Source: Burkholderiales bacterium
GTDB lineage: Bacteria; Pseudomonadota; Gammaproteobacteria; Burkholderiales; Burkholderiaceae_C
Assembly: GCA_028868995.1 (NCBI GenBank)
Contig: JAGWTH010000003.1
Coordinates: 62,001 to 126,000, forward strand
Reading direction: 5' to 3'
Length of the DNA: 64,000 nt
Shown: piece by piece, positions 34,200 to 42,751 of the stretch
Layout of the letters: each line of letters opens with the position of its first letter
Numbering within the stretch: the first letter of the stretch is position 1
Position numbers and translations under genes: made by a program
The notes under the pieces: model-generated
What the model saw: the letters and a program-made list of their open reading frames with translations, nothing else
The model's database searches: none
Told to the model about the DNA's origin: nothing

Positions 34200-35184
34200 G
34201 GGCGCCGCCCCGGGGCCCCGGCAGGCAGCCCAGTCCCTCCAGCGTGGCCTCGACCGCCTGCTCCAGAGGCGTGTGGGGCTCCTCGCCGAGCGTGGCGGGC
34301 AGCCGCGGGCCGTCCAGGCGCAGCGGCTCGCGCCACAGGTAGCGCATCTCCAGCAATTCGCGCAGGGTGACGTTGAAGGGCGCGGCCGCGCGCACCAGCC
34401 ACCAGGGAAAGTCGCGCAGGGCCGGCATCTTCCCCGTGCGCCGGGCCACGACCCTGCAGACCGCCTGCGCCATCTGCAGCCCGTCGGCATCCCAGTGACC
34501 CGCCATGTGGAAGCGGGCGAACGGCGCCAGCGTCTGGCGGCGCTCCAGCAATCGCAGCATCGCTCTCGCCACATCGGGCACGTAGGACCATTGGTGGCCC
34601 ACGCCGCGCGCGCCCGGCAGGCGCACCGTCCGCACCGGGCGGCCGGGCGTCACCAGGCCCTGCGCGAACCAGTTGCCGCGCGCCTGCGGGCCGAAGAAGT
34701 CGCCGGCGCGCACCACGATGCCGCGGGCGCCCCGCTCGCTCGCCTCGCGCATGCGCCGCTCCATCTCCACGCGCAGGGCGCCCTTGCGCGTCAGGGGATG
34801 CTCGGGCGCGTCCTCGCGCACCACCGGCCCGGCATCCGGCCCATAGTTGTAGACCGTCCCCGGCAGGACGACGGTCGCACGCTGCGCCACCGCGGCCGCC
34901 AGCGTGTTGTCCATCATGGGCAGCACCAGTCGGTCCCAGTGGCGGTAGCCGGGAGGATTGACCGCGTGCACGATGACGCCGCAGCCGCTCGCGGCGGCGG
35001 CCACGTCCGCGCCGTTCATCGCATCACCGCGCAGCCAGGTGATGCCGCCCTCGTCCTGCCGCGGCTGCGCCTGCGAGCGCCGCAGCGCGCGCACCGCCCA
35101 ACCCGCGTCGCGCAGCTGCCGGGCCACCTCGCCGCCGATGCCCCCGGTGGCGCCCAGAACGAGCGCCGTGCCTGTGTGCTCCAT
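34051..35184 (-). CDS. NAD-dependent epimerase/dehydratase family protein
   Basis: Extended-SDR protein of 377 residues. The N-terminal dinucleotide motif is LVLGATGGIGGEVARQL, followed by VIVHAVNPPGY and a GTVYNYGP segment where the catalytic Tyr would lie; the usual YxxxK is not obvious, so activity is uncertain. The family-like part ends near residue 325 (LEGLGCLP). The last 50 residues (from PGPRGGAQKKSP) are encoded across a plus-strand terminator and look like read-through after loss of a native stop. ATG 35184 is chosen because MEHTGTALVLGATG is the normal start. A LysR gene diverges from it 98 bp away and may control it. Confidence 0.8.
   Translation of the reverse strand: MEHTGTALVLGATGGIGGEVARQLRDAGWAVRALRRSQAQPRQDEGGITWLRGDAMNGADVAAAASGCGVIVHAVNPPGYRHWDRLVLPMMDNTLAAAVAQRATVVLPGTVYNYGPDAGPVVREDAPEHPLTRKGALRVEMERRMREASERGARGIVVRAGDFFGPQARGNWFAQGLVTPGRPVRTVRLPGARGVGHQWSYVPDVARAMLRLLERRQTLAPFARFHMAGHWDADGLQMAQAVCRVVARRTGKMPALRDFPWWLVRAAAPFNVTLRELLEMRYLWREPLRLDGPRLPATLGEEPHTPLEQAVEATLEGLGCLPGPRGGAQKKSPARTRGFPLKMAPLALEAFPNDILGRRGGRYPDSPDLPPTSPAIS
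34170..34199 (+). terminator. Strong intrinsic terminator
   Basis: AGCCCCGCG at 34170-34178 pairs perfectly with CGCGGGGCT at 34183-34191 around a TGCG loop, followed on the plus strand by TCTTTTTTT-type U-tract (seven Ts at 34193-34199). The minus strand lacks an equivalent U-run, so it works mainly rightwards. It lies inside the open reading frame of the epimerase-like gene. Confidence 0.85.
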
Positions 35185-35282
35185 GTTCCATCTCCTTGTT
35201 GCCGTCGTCGATGCAGGCATTCTGGACACCTGGCAGCCCCATTGGAATTGCCGAAGATGGTGGAGCGGCTATACATTCCTGC

Positions 35283-36119
35283 ATGGCCGACGACATCGCC
35301 TGGGACCTGTACCGGACCTTCCTCGGCGTCCTGACGGAAGGGTCGCTCTCGGGCGCCGCCCGCGCCCTGGGCATCACCCAGCCGACGGCGGGACGCCACA
35401 TCGCTGCGCTGGAGAAGTCCCTCGGCGTCGCCCTGTTCACGCGGGCCCAGACGGGCCTGCTGCCGACCGAAGCCGCGCTCGCGCTGCGCGGCCACGCGGA
35501 GGACATGCGCAGCACGGCCGCGGCGCTGCGGCGCGCGGCCGGCAGCCATGGCGAAGGGGTGCGGGGGACGGTCCGCATCTCCGCCAGTGAGATCGTGGGC
35601 GTGGAGGTGCTGCCGGCGATCCTGGCCGGCCTGCGCGAGGCGCACCTCGAGCTGAAGATCGAACTGGTGGTGACCAACCGCGTGCAGGACCTGCTGCGGC
35701 AGGAGGCGGACATCGGCGTGCGCATGACCCGGCCGAGGCAGGAGGCGCTGGTCGCCAGGCGCATCGGCGACATCCCCGTCGGCCTGCACGCGCATCCGGA
35801 CTACCTGGCGCGTCACGGGACACCGAAGACGCTGGACGACCTGTCGCGCCACACCCTGGTCGGCTTCGACCAGGAGACGGCGTTCATCCGCGCCGCCCGC
35901 AAGCAGCTGGCGCTGGTGCGCGCCGGTTGCGGCATCGGCATGTGCCAGGTGCCCCTGGCCCGGCGGGAGCCGCGCCTGGTGCGCCTGCTGCCGCGCCAGT
36001 TCACCTTCCGGCTGGAGACCTGGGTGACGATGCACGAGGACCTGCGCGGCAGCCCGCGCTGCCGCGCGGCCTTCGACGCGCTGGCGCAGGGGCTGCGGCG
36101 CTACATCGCCGGGGGCTGA
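35283..36119 (+). CDS. LysR family transcriptional regulator, shortened effector domain
   Basis: LysR-type regulator of 278 residues. The N-terminal winged HTH (about 8-65) has FLGVLTEGSLSGAARALGITQPTAGRHIAALEKSLGVALFTR. The effector-binding domain follows with VRISASEIVGVEVLPAIL and the dimer strand region. Between TAFIRAARKQ and LALVRAGCGIGMCQV the usual stretch of roughly 25 residues (second subdomain strands before the DLAQL helix) seems to be missing without a frame shift; LysR proteins normally have about 300 residues. This suggests an in-frame deletion, and effector response may be altered. It is divergent from the epimerase-like gene. Start ATG 35283 gives MADDIAWDLYRTFL. Confidence 0.88.
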   Translation: MADDIAWDLYRTFLGVLTEGSLSGAARALGITQPTAGRHIAALEKSLGVALFTRAQTGLLPTEAALALRGHAEDMRSTAAALRRAAGSHGEGVRGTVRISASEIVGVEVLPAILAGLREAHLELKIELVVTNRVQDLLRQEADIGVRMTRPRQEALVARRIGDIPVGLHAHPDYLARHGTPKTLDDLSRHTLVGFDQETAFIRAARKQLALVRAGCGIGMCQVPLARREPRLVRLLPRQFTFRLETWVTMHEDLRGSPRCRAAFDALAQGLRRYIAGG

Positions 36120-36162
36120 CGGCGGCCGGCTCACACGCGACGAACCGGCACAATGCGCTCGC

Positions 36163-36894
36163 ATGTGCAACCGCTACCGCGCCGCCAGCGTCGTGCGCAT
36201 CCGCGACGCCTTCGGCTTCACCTACATCGAGAGCGGCCCGCCGATCGAGTACCGCTACAAGCTCACCGGCACCGGCCCGCTGCAACCGGGCCCCTTCATC
36301 CGCCGGCGCGAACTGGTGGTGGGCCAGTGGGGCCTCACGCCCGACGGCAGCGCGACGCTCAAGCCGGTGAACCAGCGCACCGGGAGGCCCCTGAGCACCA
36401 ACAACGCGCGCTGGGATCCCGCGCGGCTCCAGCCCGAGGCGCGCAGCTTCCGCGGCCCCTGGGACCGCCGCCAGCGCTGCCTGATCCCGGTGGAGGACTT
36501 CGACGAGCCCTACTGGGGCACGGGCAGGAACATCTGGTGGCGCTTCCGCCGCGCCGACGGCCAGCCACTGGCGGTGGCGGGCCTGTGGAACGACTGGACG
36601 GACCCCGCCACGGGCGAGGCGATCCCGAGCTACACCATGCTCACGATCAACTGCAACGCGCACCCGGTGCTGTCGCTGATGCACAAGCCGGACGTCGATG
36701 CCCAGGGCGCGCCGCTGCCGCCCGAACGCCAGGACAAGCGCACGATCGTCGCGCTGGAGCGCGGGAGCTGGGAACAGTGGCTGCACGGCACGCGCGAGGA
36801 GGCGGCGGCGCTGGTACGGCTGCCCGCCGACGATCTCTATGTGCACGGGCCGGCGGATCCGCAGGTGCAAGTGCAGTTGCCGCTGCTGGGCTAG
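36163..36894 (+). CDS. SOS response-associated peptidase (SRAP, YedK/HMCES family)
   Basis: SRAP protein of 243 residues. YedK/HMCES proteins form a thiazolidine crosslink to abasic sites in single-stranded DNA through the cysteine exposed after Met removal. Here it starts MCNRY, giving Cys2. The conserved Asn is in STNNARWD near residue 75. The acidic site appears as CLIPVEDFDEPYW near 105 rather than the common GFYEW, and the C-terminal His lies in NAHPVLSLMHKPD rather than HxRMP. The protein thus belongs to a variant subgroup. Its stop overlaps the converging small gene by four bases. Confidence 0.88.
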   Translation: MCNRYRAASVVRIRDAFGFTYIESGPPIEYRYKLTGTGPLQPGPFIRRRELVVGQWGLTPDGSATLKPVNQRTGRPLSTNNARWDPARLQPEARSFRGPWDRRQRCLIPVEDFDEPYWGTGRNIWWRFRRADGQPLAVAGLWNDWTDPATGEAIPSYTMLTINCNAHPVLSLMHKPDVDAQGAPLPPERQDKRTIVALERGSWEQWLHGTREEAAALVRLPADDLYVHGPADPQVQVQLPLLG

Positions 36895-37262
36895 TACGGC
36901 CGGTCCGCCCTGTACGGCCCGGCGATCTCGCCGCCGAAGGAGCCAGCCGAGCGCTTGAGGATGTACTCCCCTTCGGGGGCCACCACCGGCCACCGCGCAG
37001 GCACGCGCAGGCCGGCCCGGAAGCGGGGGTGGAAGCGGAAATGCCGGTTGCGGCAGCGCACCTCGAGCTCCCAGTTGCGCAGGTCCAGGCTGACACGGGC
37101 GTCGTTGGCGTCCGTCCAGGCCTTTACCGCGCGCATGTGGTTCAGCGTGACGGAAAAGTTGATGGCAACGACGCGAGGAGTCCGTCCGAACGCGCCCTGA
37201 GGACCAGGAAAGGGGCGCCCATTCCCTTGGGAACACCCGTCCGGCAACACTGGCGTACTCAT
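36891..37262 (-). CDS. Hypothetical protein coupled to a LysR gene
   Basis: Protein of 123 residues that I do not recognise. Its ATG overlaps the stop of the upstream LysR gene (ATGA), which supports it as a real gene. The first 28 residues are Pro/Gly rich; the rest has alternating strands such as RVVAINFSVTLNHMRAVKAWTDAN and SLDLRNWELEVRCRNRHFRFHPRFRAGLR, basic and aromatic. It has no signal peptide or membrane helix. It could be a remnant of a larger protein. Convergent SRAP and this gene share their last four bases. Confidence 0.5.
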   Translation of the reverse strand: MSTPVLPDGCSQGNGRPFPGPQGAFGRTPRVVAINFSVTLNHMRAVKAWTDANDARVSLDLRNWELEVRCRNRHFRFHPRFRAGLRVPARWPVVAPEGEYILKRSAGSFGGEIAGPYRADRPY

Positions 37263-38131
37263 GGAGCTTCTCCGAGCCGCTCGACCAGCAGGTCCACCAA
37301 CGCACGCAGCCTGGGAAGTCGGCGCAGATCGCGGTGATACCCCAGCCACACGTCGCGCCCGGGCGGAGGAAGATCCAGTTCTACCCGGCGCAGCCCCGGA
37401 TGCGAGTCGCCGAGCAGGCAGGGAAGCACCGCCACCCCGACACCTGCGGCGCAGGCTACCGCCTGCACGTGCCGGCTGTTGCTGCGAAATGCAATGCGCC
37501 CTTGCGGATACCGGCTGCGCAGCCAAACGGCGTCGGGCATCTCGCTGAACCCGAGATCCATCGTCACGAGGCGGGGTTCCTGCTCGGGGAAAGGCGGGCT
37601 ACTCGTGGACGTGTACAGGGCATAGGACACGTGCATCAGGCGCCGCTGGACAACGTCGGGCTCGTCGAAGGGCACGATGCGCGCGACCAGGTCGGCCTCA
37701 CGGCGTGCAAGGCTGAAGAGCCGGGCGTCCGTGAGCAATTCGACGGTGATGCGGGGATGGAGGGCCGTGAGCTCCGCGCATACCGGGGCGATGGCGTGCA
37801 GGCCGAACCAGTCCGAGGCCGATACGCGCAGCATGCCTTCCAGATGGGAGTCGGCGCCGTCGAGTTGCCGCGAGAACGAGAGGGCATCGGCTTCCATGCG
37901 CTCCGCATGGGCCAGCACGGAGGCTCCCTCGTCGGTCAGCACGAACCCTTCCGCTGTTCTCTGGAACAGGGCCTGGCCCAGCGACGCCTCCAGCGCGTTG
38001 AGGCGCCGGCCCATCGTGGGCTGGCTCTGGCCGAGCGCGCGCGCCGCCGCACTCAGCGTGCCGGCCCGGGCGATGGCCAGGAAGACGCGCACGTCATCCC
38101 AGATCATGGCGGCCATCATACAAAAACGCAT
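37259..38131 (-). CDS. LysR family transcriptional regulator
   Basis: LysR-type regulator of 290 residues. The HTH domain is WDDVRVFLAIARAGTLSAAARALGQSQPTMGRRLNALEASLGQALF near 10-55. The effector domain follows with MLRVSASDWFGLHAIAPV and ends in VLPCLLGDSHPGLRRVELDLPPPGRDVWLGYHRDLRRLPRLRALVD. ATG 38131 has a GAAG site; ATG 38119, 38116 and 38107 are alternatives, the last giving MIWDDVRVFLAIAR. It diverges from the MDR oxidoreductase gene; a palindrome suited to LysR binding lies between them, so it probably controls that gene and itself. Confidence 0.92.
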   Translation of the reverse strand: MRFCMMAAMIWDDVRVFLAIARAGTLSAAARALGQSQPTMGRRLNALEASLGQALFQRTAEGFVLTDEGASVLAHAERMEADALSFSRQLDGADSHLEGMLRVSASDWFGLHAIAPVCAELTALHPRITVELLTDARLFSLARREADLVARIVPFDEPDVVQRRLMHVSYALYTSTSSPPFPEQEPRLVTMDLGFSEMPDAVWLRSRYPQGRIAFRSNSRHVQAVACAAGVGVAVLPCLLGDSHPGLRRVELDLPPPGRDVWLGYHRDLRRLPRLRALVDLLVERLGEAP

Positions 38132-38153
38132 GGAAGTTCTTCAATTCCGATAG

Positions 38154-38171
38154 TTCCCATTCAATTGGGAA
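38154..38171. promoter_or_regulatory. Palindromic operator candidate for the LysR regulator
   Basis: TTCCCA (38154-38159) and TGGGAA (38166-38171) form a perfect 6-bp inverted repeat with a 6-bp spacer. It contains a T-N11-A arrangement typical of LysR sites and lies between the divergent LysR and oxidoreductase genes. The heptamer TTCAATT occurs in the spacer region and again about 20 bp to the left, so two half-sites may exist. Confidence 0.55.
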
Positions 38172-38214
38172 TGACCAACACTGGCGCCACCTTCCATCGC
38201 AACAAGGAAAGCCC

Positions 38215-39225
38215 ATGTCCGACGTTCATTCCCGCGAGATGCGTGCCGTGCTGGTCCCTTCGGCCAACGCGCCGTCTGCCCTGCAGTCCCTGCCCAAGCC
38301 TGTCCCGCGCGCCGGCGAGGTCCTGGTCCGCATCCATGCGAGCGCCGTCAATCCGCTCGACACGAAGATCCGGGCCGGCCAGGCCGCGCACGCTCGCCAA
38401 CCGCTTCCGGCCGTGCTCGGCATGGACCTCGCCGGCACCGTCGAGGCCGTGGGCGAGGGCGTGGTGTCCTTCCAGGTGGGCGATGAGGTCTACGGCTTCA
38501 CCGGCGGCATCGGTGGTCTGCAAGGCAGCCTTGCGGAATACGCGGCCGTCGACGCGAGGCTCATCGCGCGCAAGCCCGACAACCTCACCATGCGCGAGGC
38601 TGCGGCCCTGCCGCTGGTGTTCATCACCGCCTGGGAAGGACTGGTCGACCGCGCCCACGTGCGCAGCGGCCAGAAAGTGCTGGTGCACGGCGGCGCGGGG
38701 GGAGTGGGGCACGTCGCAGTGCAACTGGCACGGGCTCGCGGCGCCGAGGTCTTCGCGACCGGCAGGGCGTCGCAGGCGGACTACATCCGCTCCATCGGCG
38801 CGAAGCCGATCGATTACGAGACTACGCCGGTAGCAGCCTATGTGGACCGGTACACGGGCGGCCGGGGGTTCGACATCGTCTTCGACACGATCGGGGGTTC
38901 CGTGCTCGACGCATCGTTTGCCGCCGTGCGGCGCTATACGGGACACGTGGTGAGTTCGCTCGGTTGGGGCTCGCACCCTCTGGCGCCCCTCTCGTTCCGG
39001 GGCGCAACCTACTCGGGCGTATTCACTCTTCTGCCGATCCTGACGGGCGAGTTCCGGGAGCACCACGGAGAGATCCTGGCGCAGGCCACCGTGCTGGCCG
39101 AAGCGGGCTTGCTCAAGCCGCTGCTGGATCCGGCGCGGTTCGCACTCGATGCCGTGGACGCCGCACATGCCAGCGTTGCCGGCGGCAGCGCCCGGGGGAA
39201 GGTCGTGGGCGACGTCCTGGCGTGA
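38215..39225 (+). CDS. MDR family NAD(P)H-dependent oxidoreductase (quinone oxidoreductase type)
   Basis: Medium-chain dehydrogenase/reductase of 336 residues. The catalytic N-terminal fold includes VRIHASAVNPLDTKIRAG and PAVLGMDLAGTVEAVGEGV near 40-80. The Rossmann site is KVLVHGGAGGVGHVAVQLARARGAEV near 155-175. The structural zinc cysteines of alcohol dehydrogenases are absent, placing it in the zinc-free quinone oxidoreductase or enoyl-reductase branch. An AAGGAAA ribosome site precedes the ATG. The SDR gene follows 43 bp downstream. The LysR-type regulator upstream, with its palindrome, likely controls the pair in response to an unknown inducer. Confidence 0.9.
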   Translation: MSDVHSREMRAVLVPSANAPSALQSLPKPVPRAGEVLVRIHASAVNPLDTKIRAGQAAHARQPLPAVLGMDLAGTVEAVGEGVVSFQVGDEVYGFTGGIGGLQGSLAEYAAVDARLIARKPDNLTMREAAALPLVFITAWEGLVDRAHVRSGQKVLVHGGAGGVGHVAVQLARARGAEVFATGRASQADYIRSIGAKPIDYETTPVAAYVDRYTGGRGFDIVFDTIGGSVLDASFAAVRRYTGHVVSSLGWGSHPLAPLSFRGATYSGVFTLLPILTGEFREHHGEILAQATVLAEAGLLKPLLDPARFALDAVDAAHASVAGGSARGKVVGDVLA

Positions 39226-39268
39226 ACCGCCGCCCCGCATCCCGCATGCCGTTGAACCTGGAGGTTAC

Positions 39269-40096
39269 GTGCCAAGGACATTCATCCTGACCGGCAGTTC
39301 GCGAGGCCTGGGGCGCAGCATCGCTCGCGCCGTCCTCGAAGCAGGCCACCAATTGGTCGCGACCGCACGCGACCCGGGGAAGCTTCAGGACCTGGTGGAG
39401 CACTACGGCGAGCGCGTGCTTCCGGTCGCCCTCGACGTCACAGATTACGCCGCGGCACAGCGCGCCGTTGCGCTTGGCGTGGCCCGCTTCGGCCGGCTCG
39501 ACGTGGTGATCAACAACGCAGGGTTTGCGAACATCGGGGCGGTGGAGGACATGCCGCCGGCCGCGATCGAGACGCAGTTCGCGACCAAGTTCATGGGAAG
39601 CGTGCACGTGATCAAGGCCTCGTTGCCTGTCCTGCGCGCGCAGGGGGCGGGGCATGTCATCCAGATCTCGTCGATCGGCGCGCGAATCGCAACGCCGGGA
39701 GCCGCCGCGTACTACGCAAGCAAATGGGCCCTGTCCGGGTTCGTGGAGTCCCTCGCGCTGGAGGTGGCGCCGCTGGGCATCCATGTCACGGCGGTCGAAC
39801 CGGGCGGCATGAGGACGGACTTCGCGAAGGATTCTTCCGTCACGCTGTTCCCCGCCAGCGCGCCTTATGCCGGCACGGCAGGCGCCGTCATCGCCAAGAT
39901 GCGTGCGGACGGCTATGCGGACGACTATGCGGATCCTGCCCGGGTCGCCGCCCTGGTCCTCGCGGTGGCGGAACTGGACAACCCGCCGGTTCGCCTGCTC
40001 GCGGGGAGCGCCGTTCTGTCCCGGGGCGTCGACGCCAATCGAGCCCAAGCCCAGGCAGACCGAGACTGGGCCTGGCTGAGCCGCAGAGCGGATTGA
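39269..40096 (+). CDS. Short-chain dehydrogenase/reductase (SDR)
   Basis: Classical SDR of 275 residues. Cofactor motif TGSSRGLGRSIA is near residue 8, NNAG near 84, catalytic Ser in QISSIGAR near 137, and YYASK near 150-154. The conserved PGG appears as VEPGGMRTDF. The residues around the cofactor suggest NADP(H), with Arg after the glycine motif. GTG 39269 has GGAGG four bases upstream; the longer ORF start would overlap the upstream gene and has no such site. It is probably in one operon with the MDR oxidoreductase; together they could reduce or detoxify a carbonyl compound. Confidence 0.92.
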   Translation: MPRTFILTGSSRGLGRSIARAVLEAGHQLVATARDPGKLQDLVEHYGERVLPVALDVTDYAAAQRAVALGVARFGRLDVVINNAGFANIGAVEDMPPAAIETQFATKFMGSVHVIKASLPVLRAQGAGHVIQISSIGARIATPGAAAYYASKWALSGFVESLALEVAPLGIHVTAVEPGGMRTDFAKDSSVTLFPASAPYAGTAGAVIAKMRADGYADDYADPARVAALVLAVAELDNPPVRLLAGSAVLSRGVDANRAQAQADRDWAWLSRRAD

Positions 40097-40705
40097 GCAG
40101 CGCCCGGCGCATGGGCCCACGACCGACGCATCGCTGCGAACCCAGGAAAAGCTTGGAGCTCCCCGCCCCGGCGGTTCGTACTTGCGCGGGGCCTGCCTCA
40201 ATCCAGTGAGCAGCTCACCCAGTTTCGGCCCCCACGGCCTTTTCCTGGACGCAGAAAAGCCGAAGGCCTGGATTTCTCAAGGCCCTCGGGTATGCGGGAG
40301 GACCGCTGGGGGACTTAGCGGACGGGTGTCCTGGCGGAGCCGGAGACAGCAGTATCGGGCTCCTGGTTCACTGGGCGATGCGCCTTCCAGACGGATGGGC
40401 ATCCCCGGAATGCCGCGAACGATACCCCTTAGGCGGCGGCAACATGCTGGATGACAGTGCACCTCAAAGAGCTTCTGCGCGACGTTCCCGCCCGCAAGCA
40501 CACACCCGCGCCGGCGCGCCTGCATTCCTCAGGATGGAATGCGTTTCGCTTGATGCACCATCATTGCGATCGTCGAAACCTGCTCCTACAGTGGCGACCC
40601 GGTGCTTCCCCGCACCCGGAACAGCCAGCGACGGGAATGAGGCTTTTCGAGGCGCACGGCGTCATCGGACCAGCGGCATCCCTGTCGATCGAACAGGAGA
40701 CAATC
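40097..40705. other. 609-bp intergenic region containing the left repeat copy
   Basis: There is no convincing gene here. It contains the degenerate copy of the tRNA-Ser 3' flank (40243-40345). The 360 bp between that copy and the Bug gene show short open frames in several frames but no family motif and no recognisable integrase remnant. The last part must hold the promoter of the Bug-Bug-amidohydrolase genes; AGGAGA at 40695-40700 is the ribosome site for the first. Confidence 0.6.
40243..40345 (-). repeat. Degenerate direct copy of the tRNA-Ser 3' end and terminator (att-like, distal)
   Basis: This 103-bp segment matches 50031-50133 at 95 of 103 positions with no gaps, in the same orientation. 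It includes the tRNA 3' acceptor sequence with CCA (on the minus strand, CTCCGGCTCCGCCA with one change) and the hairpin terminator at 40260-40289, in which one stem pair is lost and another became a wobble. The rest of the tRNA is absent. It looks like a displaced tRNA 3' end at the far edge of an integrated island. Confidence 0.85.
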
Positions 40706-41713
40706 GTGAACATCCCCATCCGCCGCAGCAGCTTGCCCTCGCTCGTCCGCCGCGCATTGCTTTCCATCGGCGCGCTGGCACTCGCCTCGGGGGCGCAGTC
40801 CGCGCTGGCGGAAGGCTATCCCGCCAAGCCGGTCCGGCTGGTCGTCGGCTTTTCCGCGGGGGGCCCGACGGACGTGGTGGCCCGCGCCTTTGCCGAACAC
40901 GCCGCACGCGTGCTGGGCAAGCCCTTCATCGTGGACAACCGACCCGGCGCGAACACCATCATCGCCGCCGAGCTGGTCGCGAAGGCCCCCGCCGACGGCT
41001 ACACGCTGCTGCTCGGCGCCACCAACCACACCATGATTCCCGCGCTGTACAGCGCGCAGGTCAAGTTCGATGCGGTGCGCTCGTTCGCGCCGGTGTGCAC
41101 GCTGGCCGACAGCCCCACCGTGCTGGTGGTCGGGTCCGCGATGCACGTGACCACACTGGCCGGCTTCCTCGACGACGTGCGGGCGGCGCCCGGGAAACGC
41201 ACCTTCGGCTCGCCGGGCACGGGCAGCTCGGGCCACTTCGCGGGGGAGCGTTTCGCGCGCCTGACCCACACGACCCTGAACCACATCCCCTACAAGGGAG
41301 CGGCCCCCGTGGTGACTGACCTGGTCGCCGGCCAGCTGGACAGCTCCTTCGCGACGCTCGGTTCGGTGCTGCCGCTGATTCAGGCAGGCAAGATCACGCC
41401 GATCGCCGTGGCGGCCGCGCAGCGTTCGCCGCTGCTGCCGAACACGCCCACTTTCAACGAAGCCGGCGTCAAGAGGTTCAACGACAGCGCGTGGTACGGC
41501 CTGCTCGCACCCGCCGGCACGCCGCCCGCCGTGCTCCAGGCACTCGAAAAGGCCGCCCGCAGCTTCGACCAGGAGCCGGCTTCGGTGGCAAAGCTGCAAG
41601 GCCTGGGACTCGGCGCGCAGAGCGTGTGCGGCGCCGCGTTCGGCAATCAGTTGCAGCGCGAAGTGCAAGTCAATACGCAGCTGGCCAAGGATCTCAATCT
41701 CAAGATCGAGTAA
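40706..41713 (+). CDS. Bug-family tripartite tricarboxylate transporter substrate-binding protein
   Basis: Periplasmic receptor of 335 residues of the Bug/TctC family. Signal peptide about 1-33, with Arg-Arg before the hydrophobic core ([23 protein letters not shown]). Family motifs in the mature part are [72 protein letters not shown] and the C-terminal lobe. GTG 40706 has AGGAGA five bases upstream; the longer frame before it is not homologous. Ligands are usually carboxylates. No TctA/TctB permease is in the window, so the receptor is an orphan. It is the first gene inside the repeat-bounded island. Confidence 0.93.
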   Translation: MNIPIRRSSLPSLVRRALLSIGALALASGAQSALAEGYPAKPVRLVVGFSAGGPTDVVARAFAEHAARVLGKPFIVDNRPGANTIIAAELVAKAPADGYTLLLGATNHTMIPALYSAQVKFDAVRSFAPVCTLADSPTVLVVGSAMHVTTLAGFLDDVRAAPGKRTFGSPGTGSSGHFAGERFARLTHTTLNHIPYKGAAPVVTDLVAGQLDSSFATLGSVLPLIQAGKITPIAVAAAQRSPLLPNTPTFNEAGVKRFNDSAWYGLLAPAGTPPAVLQALEKAARSFDQEPASVAKLQGLGLGAQSVCGAAFGNQLQREVQVNTQLAKDLNLKIE

Positions 41714-41760
41714 GCGTCCGCGCACACGCCCTCCCCCAACTCCCACCAAGGATCCATTCC

Positions 41761-42735
41761 GTGTTGTTTTCCTCCCTATCCCGCACGCGCCGTGCCCTGT
41801 TCGCCGCCTGCGCTTTCGCAGTCGCTTCCATCGCCCACGCTGCTTACCCGGAGCGCACGATCACCATCGTCGTTCCCTACGCGCCCGGCGGGGCTGCCGA
41901 CGCGCTGGCGCGCATCGTGGCCGCGAGCATGGCGACCAAGCTCGGCACCAGCGTGATCATCGACAACCGCGCGGGCGCGAGCGGAACCATGGGCGAAGCT
42001 TTCGTGGCCAAGGCGCCGGCCGACGGGTATACGCTCCTCTACACCGCGACGCCGTACTCGATCAACCCGCACCTGTTCCCGCATATGCCGTACGCGCCCG
42101 GCGCGCTGCAACCCCTGTCGCTGGTTTCGCTGGCCGCCAACGTCCTCATCGTGAAGGGCGACTCGCCCTACAAAAACGTGCAGGACCTGATCGCCAAGGC
42201 CAAGGCGCATCCCGGCAAGGTCAACTTCGCTTCCGGCGGCAGCGGCACCGTGCAGCGCATGGCGGCCGAACTGTTCCGCCAGAAACTGAACCTCGACATG
42301 GTCCACGTGCCCTACAAGAGCGGCGGGCCGGCGATCACCGACGTGATGGGCGGCCAGGTCGACTTCATGTTCGGCACCGTCGCCGCGACCTCGGCGCACA
42401 TCGATGCGGGCAAGCTCAAGGCGCTGGCCGTCACCTCGCCCAAACGCTCGCCGCGACTGCCCGCCGTCCCCACCGTGGCCGAGACCGTGATCCCGGGCTA
42501 CGAGGTGTACGAGTGGAACGGCATGTTCCTGCCGGCGGGAACGCCACCCGACGTCGTGGCGAAGCTGCAGAAGGCCGTTGCCGAGACCATGCAGGAGCCG
42601 GACGTGAGGAAACGCATCACCGGCCTGGGTGCGGACCCGGTTGGCTCGACGCCCGCGCAGTTCGCGGACTACCTGAAGAAGGAAGACGCGAAATGGGCGG
42701 AGGTCGTACGCAAGGGCAACATCCGCCTGGACTGA
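41761..42735 (+). CDS. Bug-family substrate-binding protein
   Basis: Second Bug/TctC-type receptor, 324 residues. Signal peptide about 1-27 ending in IAHAA. Mature motifs are [54 protein letters not shown] and HVPYKSGGPAITDVMGGQVDFMFG. GTG 41761 with AAGGA eight bases upstream is the natural start. It lies 47 bp after the first Bug gene and 16 bp before the amidohydrolase gene, so all three form an operon. Two different receptors side by side suggests alternative ligands or duplication; they are clearly divergent from each other. Confidence 0.93.
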   Translation: MLFSSLSRTRRALFAACAFAVASIAHAAYPERTITIVVPYAPGGAADALARIVAASMATKLGTSVIIDNRAGASGTMGEAFVAKAPADGYTLLYTATPYSINPHLFPHMPYAPGALQPLSLVSLAANVLIVKGDSPYKNVQDLIAKAKAHPGKVNFASGGSGTVQRMAAELFRQKLNLDMVHVPYKSGGPAITDVMGGQVDFMFGTVAATSAHIDAGKLKALAVTSPKRSPRLPAVPTVAETVIPGYEVYEWNGMFLPAGTPPDVVAKLQKAVAETMQEPDVRKRITGLGADPVGSTPAQFADYLKKEDAKWAEVVRKGNIRLD

Positions 42736-42751
42736 ATCGGGCCGTCCTGAC

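Noticed and set aside
40346-40705. Remnant integrase gene beside the distal repeat
   Set aside because: An integrase would be expected at an island edge, but no frame here shows tyrosine-recombinase motifs and the longest frames are short and without similarity.
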